This document shows positions 1 through 8,776 of a stretch of 64,000 nucleotides of DNA, piece after piece (the stretch's first letter is position 1; every line of letters starts with the position of its first letter). The notes under the pieces are model-generated. The model searched no databases and was not told the DNA's origin. It saw only the letters and a program-made list of their open reading frames with translations. A program made the translations under genes and the position numbers. Source of the stretch: Myxococcus stipitatus (GTDB lineage: Bacteria; Myxococcota; Myxococcia; Myxococcales; Myxococcaceae); the NCBI RefSeq assembly GCF_037414475.1, contig NZ_CP147913.1:7562001-7626000 (forward strand). The letters run 5' to 3'.

Positions 1-576
1 TTGCTGGGCAAGGTGGCCCAGGACGCGGCCGCCCAGGGACTCAAGCTGGTCCTCAGCTTCGGCGGACCGCATGAACTCACCCGCCAGGCTCAGACGCGGC
101 AGCTCGACCTGGCCCTCGACTTCACCCCGCTGCCACCCCACGAGGGGGTCGAGTCCGAATCCCTGCTGCGCATGCCCTTCGTCGTCCTCGCGGGTCCCGG
201 CTGCGCGCTGGCGAGCTCAGCCGCCTCCCGGCAGACCCTGCACGTGAGGGACCTGGAGGGTCAGCCCTTCGTCGATTGGCTGCGCGACGACCCCTATGGC
301 GGCGCCAACAGCGCTCGCTTCGCGGCGCACGGCGTCACCGTGAGTGAGGTGGCCCGCGTCGAAAGCTTCCTGCTCCTCTACGAACTGCTGCGCGCCTTCA
401 ACGCCTGCGCGATTGCGCCCGACCTGCGCCGCATGCACCCGTTTCCCCCCGACATCCACGCCTGGCCTCTCCAAGAAGAAGAGCCCCAGGCCGTGGAGGT
501 CGTCGCCCTCTGGCCCTCCGGCGCCTTGAGCCTGGGCGCATCGACGTTGCTCGACGGACTGCGTCAACCCGTATGA
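1..576 (+). CDS. LysR-type transcriptional regulator, C-terminal part (truncated by window edge)
   Basis: The frame is open to the left edge, so the DNA-binding winged helix lies outside the window and base 1 is not the real start. The 191 visible codons form the effector-binding domain of a LysR-type regulator: a strand with QLDLALDF (the usual 'DLAI' position of subdomain I), then a hinge strand FVVLAGPGCAL, then a second lobe. The inducer cannot be read from this. It is followed in the same direction, 108 bp later, by the aromatic amino acid hydroxylase gene, so it may regulate or be co-transcribed with it; that is inference only. A short TCGTCG/CGACGA dyad follows the stop codon. Confidence 0.8.
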   Translation: MLGKVAQDAAAQGLKLVLSFGGPHELTRQAQTRQLDLALDFTPLPPHEGVESESLLRMPFVVLAGPGCALASSAASRQTLHVRDLEGQPFVDWLRDDPYGGANSARFAAHGVTVSEVARVESFLLLYELLRAFNACAIAPDLRRMHPFPPDIHAWPLQEEEPQAVEVVALWPSGALSLGASTLLDGLRQPV

Positions 577-684
577 GCTCTCGTCGATAAAACGACGAAG
601 ACGTCGAATTCTGCCGGATTTCCGAATCCCAACTCCCTCTGTATCTTCCTGGCAACTGGAAGAATCCACCCGGAGTGTTCGGAT

Positions 685-2259
685 ATGACGCCAACGGAAC
701 TGACGATATCCCGCTTGCCCGCGCATCTGCGGCGCTACGTGGTGAGCCAGGACTATGCGGCGTATACGCCGAGAGACCACGCGGTCTGGCGCCACATCAT
801 GGGCAAGCTGCGCGGGCACCTCGCGGAGCGGGCGCACCCGGTGTACCTGGAAGGGCTGGCGGCGACGGGCATCGACGCCGAGGCCATTCCCAGTCTGGAT
901 GAGATGAACGCGCAGCTGTCGCGGTTGGGCTGGTCGGCCGTGGGCGTGCGTGGCTTCATCCCGCCAGCGGTCTTCACGGAGCTCCAGTCGATGGGCGTGC
1001 TGGCCATCGCCGCGGACATCCGCACGCACGAGCACATCGAGTACACGCCCGCGCCGGACATCGTGCACGAGAGCGCGGGCCACGCGCCCATCATCGCCAA
1101 CCGCCGCTACGCCGAGTACCTCAAGGCCTGCGGCATGGTGGGCTTCAAGTCGATTGCGAGCGTGGAGGACCAGGCCGTCTTCGAGGCCATCCGCAACCTC
1201 TCGGTCGTGAAGGAGGACCCGAACGCGAGCGCCGACGAAGTCGCGCACGCGGAGGCGAGGTTGGATGCGGCGAGCGCGAGCCGGCGCTACGTGAGCGAGA
1301 GCACTCGCGCCGCGCGGCTGTACTGGTGGACGGCGGAGTACGGACTCGTGGGGAGTCTGGACCAGCCGCGCATCTACGGCGCGGGCATCCTGTCGAGCAT
1401 CGGCGAGGCGGTGCACTGTCTGACGCCCGCGGTGCGCAAGCTGCCGCTCACCGTGGCGTGCGCGGACGCGGACTACGACATCACCCGGATGCAGCCGCAG
1501 CTCTTCGTGGCCCGCGACTTCGAGCACCTCTTCGAAGTGCTGGCGGAGTTCGAGTCCACGCTCGCGTGGAAGCGCGGGGGAGACTTCGGGCTGGAGGTGG
1601 CTCGCGAGGCGCGCACCGTGAATCACCTGGTGCTGGCGGATGGCCGCGAGGTGACGGGGCGGGTGAGGGAGTCCGTGGTGGCGCCCGGGCCGGTGGCGCC
1701 GGGGCTCACCTCGGCGCTGGTGCGGATGGAGGGCCCCATCATCGTGTCACGCGGTGGAAAGAGCGACGGAGCGCGGCCGTGGAACGGCGAGGCGCTGGTG
1801 GTCTTCGGTGCGGGCAGTCTTCCGGAGCGCGGTGCGTTCAAGGTGTCGCTGTCGAGCGGTCTGGAGTTGGAAGGCTTCGCCGCGGGCGGCGGCGAGGTGC
1901 TGGCGCTGCGGGCTCGACTGGGGGGCAAGGTGTTGCAAGTCCCAGCGGTGACGAAGCTCTTCCTCACCCCGCACCTGCCCTCGGTTGCGGGAGGGCCCGC
2001 AGACCCGGAGACGTGGGACCGGTGGTTCGGCGAGCTGGAGGCGTTCGCCGCGGGGGATGGTGAGGAGCAGGCCCGCGCGCGCAAGTCGATGGCGCTGCAC
2101 CCGTCGCTCGCGGCGCTCTACCGCGAGGTGCGCACGTTGCGCGAGTCGGGGAAGGCCCGGCCGGAGCGCCTGTCGCAGATCGCCGCCGCCGCGACGGACT
2201 TCCAGGACGACTGGCTGCTTCGCACCGAGGTCGATGAGCTCAGGGCCGCTCGCGCCTGA
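685..2259 (+). CDS. phhA: Aromatic amino acid hydroxylase (phenylalanine 4-monooxygenase), long form
   Basis: Non-haem iron, pterin-dependent hydroxylase that converts Phe to Tyr. The core lies in about residues 100-280: VHESAGHAP gives the two His iron ligands (His128, His133), and WWTAEYG (214-220) supplies the Glu ligand (Glu218). GAGILSS follows, as in the family. The ATG has a GGAG about 10 bp upstream. At 524 residues it is much longer than the compact proteobacterial PhhA (about 260-300). The extra C-terminal 240 residues resemble the long bacterial aromatic hydroxylases (about 580 residues) and have no function I can name. It lies next to mrpC, as I recall for Myxococcus xanthus. Tyr or Trp hydroxylation cannot be excluded from sequence. 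Confidence 0.88.
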   Translation: MTPTELTISRLPAHLRRYVVSQDYAAYTPRDHAVWRHIMGKLRGHLAERAHPVYLEGLAATGIDAEAIPSLDEMNAQLSRLGWSAVGVRGFIPPAVFTELQSMGVLAIAADIRTHEHIEYTPAPDIVHESAGHAPIIANRRYAEYLKACGMVGFKSIASVEDQAVFEAIRNLSVVKEDPNASADEVAHAEARLDAASASRRYVSESTRAARLYWWTAEYGLVGSLDQPRIYGAGILSSIGEAVHCLTPAVRKLPLTVACADADYDITRMQPQLFVARDFEHLFEVLAEFESTLAWKRGGDFGLEVAREARTVNHLVLADGREVTGRVRESVVAPGPVAPGLTSALVRMEGPIIVSRGGKSDGARPWNGEALVVFGAGSLPERGAFKVSLSSGLELEGFAAGGGEVLALRARLGGKVLQVPAVTKLFLTPHLPSVAGGPADPETWDRWFGELEAFAAGDGEEQARARKSMALHPSLAALYREVRTLRESGKARPERLSQIAAAATDFQDDWLLRTEVDELRAARA

Positions 2260-2343
2260 GCGTGGAAACGACGAAGGCCCGGCCCCGCGCCATGCGCGGA
2301 GTCGAGCCCGTCCGTGCCGTCGTGGGTGTCCAGCGCCCGCGGC

Positions 2344-3090
2344 TCACTTCTCCTTCGAGGCAATCTTGCGCAGGGCCTTCTGGTCGCGGACGCAGAGGAT
2401 GCGGCCGACGTTGCCCAGCACACCCTCGCGCTTCATCTCGTTGATGAGCGTGGACACGAACGAGCGCGACGCGCCCACCAGGTCCGCCAGGTCCTGCTGC
2501 GTGATGCCGCGCAGGTCCGTCTCACCGCCGTGGGGGCAGCGCTCGCCGTGCGCCTCCACCAGCGTCAGGAGCGTGTCCGCCAGCCGCGCGGGGACTTCCT
2601 TGAAGGTCAGCCCGAGCACGCGCTTGCGCAGCGCACGCACGCGCTCGGCGTAGGCGCGCACCACGTCCACCGCGAGGGCGGGGCGGGCCTCCAACTGCGC
2701 GCGGAAGTCGCGGCCCTCGATGCTCCACACCTCGGCCTCACCCGCGGCGATGGCCATCTCCTCGATGGGCGTGCCCTCGGGGCGGAACAGCTCGCCGAAC
2801 AAGTCACCCGGGCGGAGGATGGACACCACCGAGCGGGTGCCATTCTTGCCAATGCGCATCAGCCGCACGCGGCCGGACTTGAGCAGATAGACGCGGTCCG
2901 TGTTGTCGCCGGGGCGGTAGATGGTCGAGTTGTGCGGGAAGGACTCGACCTTGAAGTACCCCTTGAAGTCGATGGCCTCCTGCCCCGGAACGAGCTTGTT
3001 CGCGGTCACCATCATCCCGGAGCTGGTCGCCTGGAGCGGCGCCACGACGTTGGAACCGATAGGGCCGAGGGGGCGATTGAAACCGTGCAT
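2344..3090 (-). CDS. mrpC: MrpC, Crp/Fnr-family developmental transcription factor
   Basis: Master regulator of fruiting-body development in myxobacteria: activates fruA and other developmental genes and represses its own gene. From the Met of MHGFNRPLGP the protein is 248 residues, the length known for MrpC, so I reject the longer frame reaching 3288. A cyclic-nucleotide-type beta barrel spans about 40-150 and a helix-turn-helix about 195-228 (TQQDLADLVGASRSFVSTLI). Met26 is present, the known first residue of the short form MrpC2. Of the two adjacent N-terminal threonines reported as Pkn14 targets in M. xanthus (21 and 22), only Thr22 is present; residue 21 is Ala. The gene is transcribed from its own promoter region, 263 bp downstream of mrpB. 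Confidence 0.95.
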   Translation of the reverse strand: MHGFNRPLGPIGSNVVAPLQATSSGMMVTANKLVPGQEAIDFKGYFKVESFPHNSTIYRPGDNTDRVYLLKSGRVRLMRIGKNGTRSVVSILRPGDLFGELFRPEGTPIEEMAIAAGEAEVWSIEGRDFRAQLEARPALAVDVVRAYAERVRALRKRVLGLTFKEVPARLADTLLTLVEAHGERCPHGGETDLRGITQQDLADLVGASRSFVSTLINEMKREGVLGNVGRILCVRDQKALRKIASKEK

Positions 3091-3171
3091 GGCATTCACT
3101 CCGTGGAAGGAATCAGGGGAAAGCAAGGCCGCCTGCTTCGGCGGCAACGGGGCTTTCCAGTTCCAAGGAAC

Positions 3172-3187
3172 GTGCCAGACGGGAATG
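3172..3187 (-). promoter_or_regulatory. Sigma-54-like -24/-12 promoter of mrpC
   Basis: Read on the minus strand: TGGCACGTTCCTTGGA. The -24 block TGGCAC is perfect and the TTG of the -12 block is at the right distance; the last base of the -12 GC is G instead of C. It would give a leader of about 70 nt. MrpB, encoded upstream, is a sigma-54 activator, which fits. Confidence 0.55.
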
Positions 3188-3259
3188 AAGTGCTCCGGGG
3201 GGAACACATCCAGGAATGCCGGGTACTTAGCGCTAGAGGTCCGTAGCACCCACCTCGCT

Positions 3260-3277
3260 GTGTCCAAAACCTGAAAC
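3260..3277. promoter_or_regulatory. MrpC-like binding box upstream of mrpC
   Basis: GTGTC-N8-GAAAC on the plus strand (GTTTC-N8-GACAC on minus), one base from the GTGTC-N8-GACAC pattern I recall for MrpC sites. It lies about 75 bp upstream of the sigma-54-like promoter, between it and the 3303 palindrome, where MrpC could compete with the activator. Confidence 0.45.
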
Positions 3278-3302
3278 AAAACGTTCAAACAGTCTGATCA
3301 AG

Positions 3303-3319
3303 TTGAACGAATCGTTCAA
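3303..3319. promoter_or_regulatory. 17-bp perfect palindrome, candidate MrpB enhancer site
   Basis: TTGAACG-AAT-CGTTCAA is a perfect dyad, with a further CGTTCAA half-site at 3282-3288. It lies about 120 bp upstream of the sigma-54-like mrpC promoter, the usual place for an enhancer-binding protein, and just past the mrpB stop codon. MrpB is the obvious candidate binder. Confidence 0.5.
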
Positions 3320-3353
3320 AGCGGGTGCGTCACTGTCGCGGCCCGGACACTGT

Positions 3354-4805
<1,452 letters not shown>

Positions 4806-4815
4806 GGCGTCCCTC

Positions 4816-5790
4816 TCAAGTGGCGAACGTCAGGGTGAACACCATGCCGGGCTCGGCGCTGCCCTCGGCGGTGACATCTCCACCTTGGCCCATCATGACC
4901 CGCCTCAGCGCGGCCAGGGACAGGCCCGCGCCGCGGGCCAGGCGTGAGCCGAAGGGCTCGAACAGGGTGCCGCTCTCCTCGGGAGGAAGGGCGGCGGCGG
5001 GGTCCTTGAGCACCATGAGCACCCGGCCCGGAGGGCCTCGGCGCAGGGCGACCTCCACCGCGCTGTCCTCGGGTTGGGCCATGGCGACGTTGAGCAGCAC
5101 CTGGGCCAGCACGGGGCGCAACCGGTTGGGGTCCACGCGCACGCGGGGCAGGTCCGCCTCCTCATCCACGCGCACGTCGATGCGGCGCTCGGCCAGCTCC
5201 AACGCCACCATGCCCGTGGCCTCCTGAAGCACCGAGCGCAGCGCGTGGGCGTCCAGGTTGGGCGTCGTGTCCCGGCCGTACTCGGACAGGAGCCACAGCA
5301 TGCGCTCCATGGTGCGAATCTCCCGGTTGGCGATGGTCAGCCGCCGCCGGTCCCGGTCCGACAGGCCGGTGTTCCGGGCCAGCGTCTGCACCGCCATCTT
5401 CACGGACGACAGCGGGTTGCGAATCTCGTGGCTGAGGGACGACGACAGCCGGGAGATCTGCACCGGGGGCGCGCCTTCCAGGAGGGCATTGAGGTCCTGC
5501 ACGCACGCGGCGGCCTCGCCTTCCTCCAGCCCGAGTGTCAATCGCAGGGGCGTGGCGTCCTCGCCGCCCAGGTGCGCGGAGATGAACTCCACATGGCGGC
5601 GATGCCCGCGCGCCAGGGCGTCCAGTTCGCGAGCGCGCTCGGGCGAGACACCGAGCACCAGATGAAGCGGGCGGTCCAGGAGCTCCTCCGCGGGGCGGCG
5701 AAGCACGGGGGCGCAGTCTCCCTGCGCACAGGTCACCCGCAGGCCTGGAGTCCAGGCGAGCAATGCGGCTTGCAGGAGATGGGCGTTCAT
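4816..5790 (-). CDS. mrpA: MrpA, cytoplasmic histidine kinase/phosphatase of the mrp locus
   Basis: Partner of MrpB. I chose the ATG at 5790 (MNAHLLQAALL), giving 324 residues; the frame stays open far upstream only as antisense to the next gene. An N-terminal PAS-like sensor region (1-105) has no membrane segment. The HisKA motif LSHEIRNPLSSVK has the phospho-His at about residue 121, followed by a degenerate HATPase domain: an N-box-like LLNVAMAQ is present, but the G1 position reads KDPAAALPPEE instead of D-x-G-x-G. A G2-like GAGLSLAALRR remains. Kinase activity is therefore doubtful, and a phosphatase role is possible. The 45 bp to the divergent gene at 5836 must hold part of its promoter. 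Confidence 0.88.
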   Translation of the reverse strand: MNAHLLQAALLAWTPGLRVTCAQGDCAPVLRRPAEELLDRPLHLVLGVSPERARELDALARGHRRHVEFISAHLGGEDATPLRLTLGLEEGEAAACVQDLNALLEGAPPVQISRLSSSLSHEIRNPLSSVKMAVQTLARNTGLSDRDRRRLTIANREIRTMERMLWLLSEYGRDTTPNLDAHALRSVLQEATGMVALELAERRIDVRVDEEADLPRVRVDPNRLRPVLAQVLLNVAMAQPEDSAVEVALRRGPPGRVLMVLKDPAAALPPEESGTLFEPFGSRLARGAGLSLAALRRVMMGQGGDVTAEGSAEPGMVFTLTFAT

Positions 5791-5835
5791 TGGTGGGTCC
5801 CGAACATACCGAGTAAGGTTCCGCGCTGTCCCCTT

Positions 5836-8706
5836 ATGTCCCTCAACGCGCGTTTCCCGAAGAACCTTGTGTCGGTCCTCCTCTTCCTGTCGGGAGGTAC
5901 CGCGCTGGTCTACGAGTTGGTCTGGTCCAAGTATCTCGGGAATGTCCTTGGCAACAGTGGCCAGGCGCACGCCGTGGTGCTCGCGACCTTCATGGGTGGC
6001 CTCGCGCTGGGGGCATCTGTCTTCGGGCGGACAGCAGACCGGGTGAAGAGTCCACTGGCGCTCTACGGTGTGCTGGAGTTGGGGGTCGCGCTGTACGCGC
6101 TCGTCTTCCCGTATGTGTTGGACGCGCTGGGGGCGATGTGGCTCTCGGTGGCTCCGGGCGTGCCGGATGGATGGCGCGTGGGGCCTCGGCTCCTGGTGGC
6201 GGCCTTGTCGCTGGTGGTTCCCACGCTGCTGATGGGCGGGACGTTGCCGGCGCTGGTGCGGCACTTCGCGGACAGCCTCTCGGGGGTGCAGCGCGAGCTG
6301 GCGCGGCTGTACGCGGTGAACAGCCTGGGCGCGGCGCTGGGCGTGTTCATCGCGGGGACGCGGCTGGTGCCCCTGTTGGGACTGTCGGCTTCGGCGAAGG
6401 TGGCCGCGGGGCTCAACGTGCTGCTCGCGGTGGCGGCGTTGCTGCTGGCCCGCAGGCATCCTCCGGCGTTGGCGCCCGGGGCTTCCGCGCCGGTGGCGGA
6501 CGAGACGGCGAACGTGGCCTATCCCCGCGTGGCGGTGCGCGCGGCGCTGGTGGGGGTGCTGCTGTCTGGCTTCACCGCGATGCTGTACCAGGTGACGTGG
6601 ATCCGCCTGCTGTCCATCGTCCTGGGCGCGTCGACGTATGCCTTCACGCTCATCTTGACGGCGTTCATCCTGGGCATCGGCCTGGGGAGCTTCTGGTTGA
6701 TGACGCGGGCCCAGAAGACGGACCCGCTGCGGTTGTTCGGGCGCATGCAGGTGGCGCTGGTGGCCAGCCTGTGCGTCGCCTTGCCGCTGTATGTCCGGCT
6801 GCCTCACTTGTTCCGCACGGCGCAGTGGATGATGACGCGCTCGGTGGAGACGTGGCCGTTGTTCCAGTGGCTGACGTTTGGCTTCTGCTGCCTCGTGCTG
6901 CTGGTGCCCACGTTCTTCATGGGGGCGGCGTTCCCGGCGGCGGCGCGTGTGGCGACGGCGAAGGTGTCCGAGGTGGGGCGCGAGCTGGGCAGCGTCTACC
7001 TGTGGAACACGGTGGGGACGATTACCGGCTCCGCGCTGGGCGGGTTGGTGCTGATGCCGTGGTGGGGCATGGAGGGCAACTTCGTGGCGGGCGTGGTGGC
7101 GAACCTTGTCGCCGCGGCCCTGGCCTTCCACGCGGTGCCGGGCAGGCCCGCGAGTCCGGCGCGAGCGCTCTGGCCGGTAGGCGCCGCGGCGCTGCTGGCG
7201 GTGGTGGTGCTGGGCGGGATGAGCGGCTGGTCGCTGCGCCTGTCGGGCATTGCGTCCATCCGGTCTCACCAGAAGCCCCCGGAGAGCTACGCGAAGCTGG
7301 TCGAGGAGACGGAGCGCGACATCCGTCCGGTCTTCTACCGCGATGACACCTTCGCCACGGTGATGGTGGCGGACTATCCGGCGGCGGGGCTTCGGTTCAT
7401 GAAGCTCAACGGGAAGATTGACGCGTCCAACGGCAGCGACGTGGAGACGCAGGTGGTGGCGGGGCACCTGGGGGCGCTGCTGCATCCTCGCGAGCCCAAG
7501 AACGTGCTCCTGGTCGGCGCGGGCGCGGCCATCACCGCGGGCAGCGTGCTGGCGCATCCGGTGGAGCGGCTGGACATGGTGGAGATTGCTCCCGCCGTCA
7601 TCGACGCGGCGCGGCTGTTCAAGGATGACAACCGCAACGCGGTGGATGACCCGCGCACGCACGTGCACGTGGACGACGCGAAGACGTTCATGGCGCTGGC
7701 GCAGCGCAAGTACGACCTGGTCGTGAGTGTGCCCTCGAACCCGTGGGTGGCGGGGGTGTCCGGGCTGTTCACCCGGGACTTCTTCCAGACGGTGGAGCGG
7801 CACCTCACGGACGATGGCGTGCTGGTGCAGTGGATTCACACGTACGAGAGCAACGACGAGCTCATCCGGCTGGTGGTGCGGACCTTGCGGGACACGTTCC
7901 CGCACGCGACGACGTGGCTGGGGCCGCATGACCTGGTGCTCGTGGCCAGCCGCAAGCCGCTGACGGTCGATGCGCGGCGGTTGGCCGAGCGCATGGCGGC
8001 GCCCGATGTGAAGGCGGACCTGGAGCGGGTGGGGCTCACGGATGTGTTCGCGCTCTTGTCCAAGCAGGTGCATAGCGAGGACGGGCAGATTGCGTTCGCG
8101 GGCCCAGGGCCCATCAACACGGATGACCAGAACCTGCTGGAGTACGCCTCGCCCATCGCGTTCTTCGTGGCGAACCTGGACGTGCGGGTGAAGGACGAGC
8201 GCCGGTCGCCCGAGGGCAGCTCGAGGCTCTTCCTGGAGGAGTACCTGAAGGAACACCGGCCGACGCCGGACGAGGCGGCCCGGTTGTTCCGCAACATGGA
8301 GCGCTACCACGCGATGAACGACCCGCTCGTGCGGGGCGTGGCGGCGCTGTGGCGCTCGGTGGCGCCGGAGAGCCGTGATGCGGCGGTGGCGCTGGGCAAG
8401 GCGGCGCTGGCTCAGAAGGACCTGACGCTCGCGGCCTCGTTGCTCGAGCCCGAGATTGCCAAGGGCGCGCGGGAGCCCGTGCTCGTCGCGGCGTATCTGC
8501 GGCTCGTCACCGAGCAGACGTGGGCGACGCGGACGGCGTGGACGCCCGTGAATCCAATGCCCGCGCTGGAGTTGGGGCGCCTCGTCGCGGCGGAGCATCC
8601 GAAGGACACGGACCTGGCGCGAGCGGTGCGCGGCCTCTGTGATGCGCTGCCGCCGTCGGCGTGTGCGTCCACGGGGACGCCCGTGGCTTCGCCTCCCGTG
8701 CCGTGA
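5836..8706 (+). CDS. Multi-spanning membrane protein fused to spermidine-synthase-like methyltransferase-fold domain
   Basis: 956 residues from the ATG at 5836 (MSLNARFPKN). About residues 10-490 form a transporter-like membrane domain with roughly a dozen hydrophobic helices (first: VSVLLFLSGGTALVYELVW). A Rossmann domain starts near residue 556 (NVLLVGAGAAITAGS) and matches the polyamine synthase fold. The acidic catalytic motif of true spermidine synthase is replaced by VSVPSNPW, as is common in these fusions, so aminopropyl transfer is not established. A helical C-terminal region of about 150 residues looks repeat-like. It is divergent from mrpA and convergent with a second such fusion at 8777. 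Substrate unknown. Confidence 0.8.
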   Translation: MSLNARFPKNLVSVLLFLSGGTALVYELVWSKYLGNVLGNSGQAHAVVLATFMGGLALGASVFGRTADRVKSPLALYGVLELGVALYALVFPYVLDALGAMWLSVAPGVPDGWRVGPRLLVAALSLVVPTLLMGGTLPALVRHFADSLSGVQRELARLYAVNSLGAALGVFIAGTRLVPLLGLSASAKVAAGLNVLLAVAALLLARRHPPALAPGASAPVADETANVAYPRVAVRAALVGVLLSGFTAMLYQVTWIRLLSIVLGASTYAFTLILTAFILGIGLGSFWLMTRAQKTDPLRLFGRMQVALVASLCVALPLYVRLPHLFRTAQWMMTRSVETWPLFQWLTFGFCCLVLLVPTFFMGAAFPAAARVATAKVSEVGRELGSVYLWNTVGTITGSALGGLVLMPWWGMEGNFVAGVVANLVAAALAFHAVPGRPASPARALWPVGAAALLAVVVLGGMSGWSLRLSGIASIRSHQKPPESYAKLVEETERDIRPVFYRDDTFATVMVADYPAAGLRFMKLNGKIDASNGSDVETQVVAGHLGALLHPREPKNVLLVGAGAAITAGSVLAHPVERLDMVEIAPAVIDAARLFKDDNRNAVDDPRTHVHVDDAKTFMALAQRKYDLVVSVPSNPWVAGVSGLFTRDFFQTVERHLTDDGVLVQWIHTYESNDELIRLVVRTLRDTFPHATTWLGPHDLVLVASRKPLTVDARRLAERMAAPDVKADLERVGLTDVFALLSKQVHSEDGQIAFAGPGPINTDDQNLLEYASPIAFFVANLDVRVKDERRSPEGSSRLFLEEYLKEHRPTPDEAARLFRNMERYHAMNDPLVRGVAALWRSVAPESRDAAVALGKAALAQKDLTLAASLLEPEIAKGAREPVLVAAYLRLVTEQTWATRTAWTPVNPMPALELGRLVAAEHPKDTDLARAVRGLCDALPPSACASTGTPVASPPVP

Positions 8707-8712
8707 GCAACG

Positions 8713-8751
8713 GAGCGAGCCCGAGCTGTGATGGCTTGGGCTCGGGCGCTC
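8713..8751. terminator. Hairpin between convergent genes
   Basis: GAGCGAGCCCGAGC pairs with GGGCTCGGGCGCTC around an 11-nt loop with a 2-nt bulge. It lies between the two convergent membrane-fusion genes and can serve both strands, but there is no clear U-run. Confidence 0.5.
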
Positions 8752-8776
8752 GCGGAGACCTTGTGATGGCCGCGCG

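Noticed and set aside
3091..3288. N-terminal extension of MrpC to 314 residues
   Set aside because: The extension overlaps the sigma-54-like promoter and MrpC-like box, and 248 residues from 3090 matches the known protein.
4816..8598. 1260-residue open frame on the minus strand across the 5836-8706 gene
   Set aside because: Only its last 324 codons (mrpA) have domain homology; the rest is antisense to the membrane fusion gene and is Arg/His/Gln-rich, typical of a GC-driven shadow frame.
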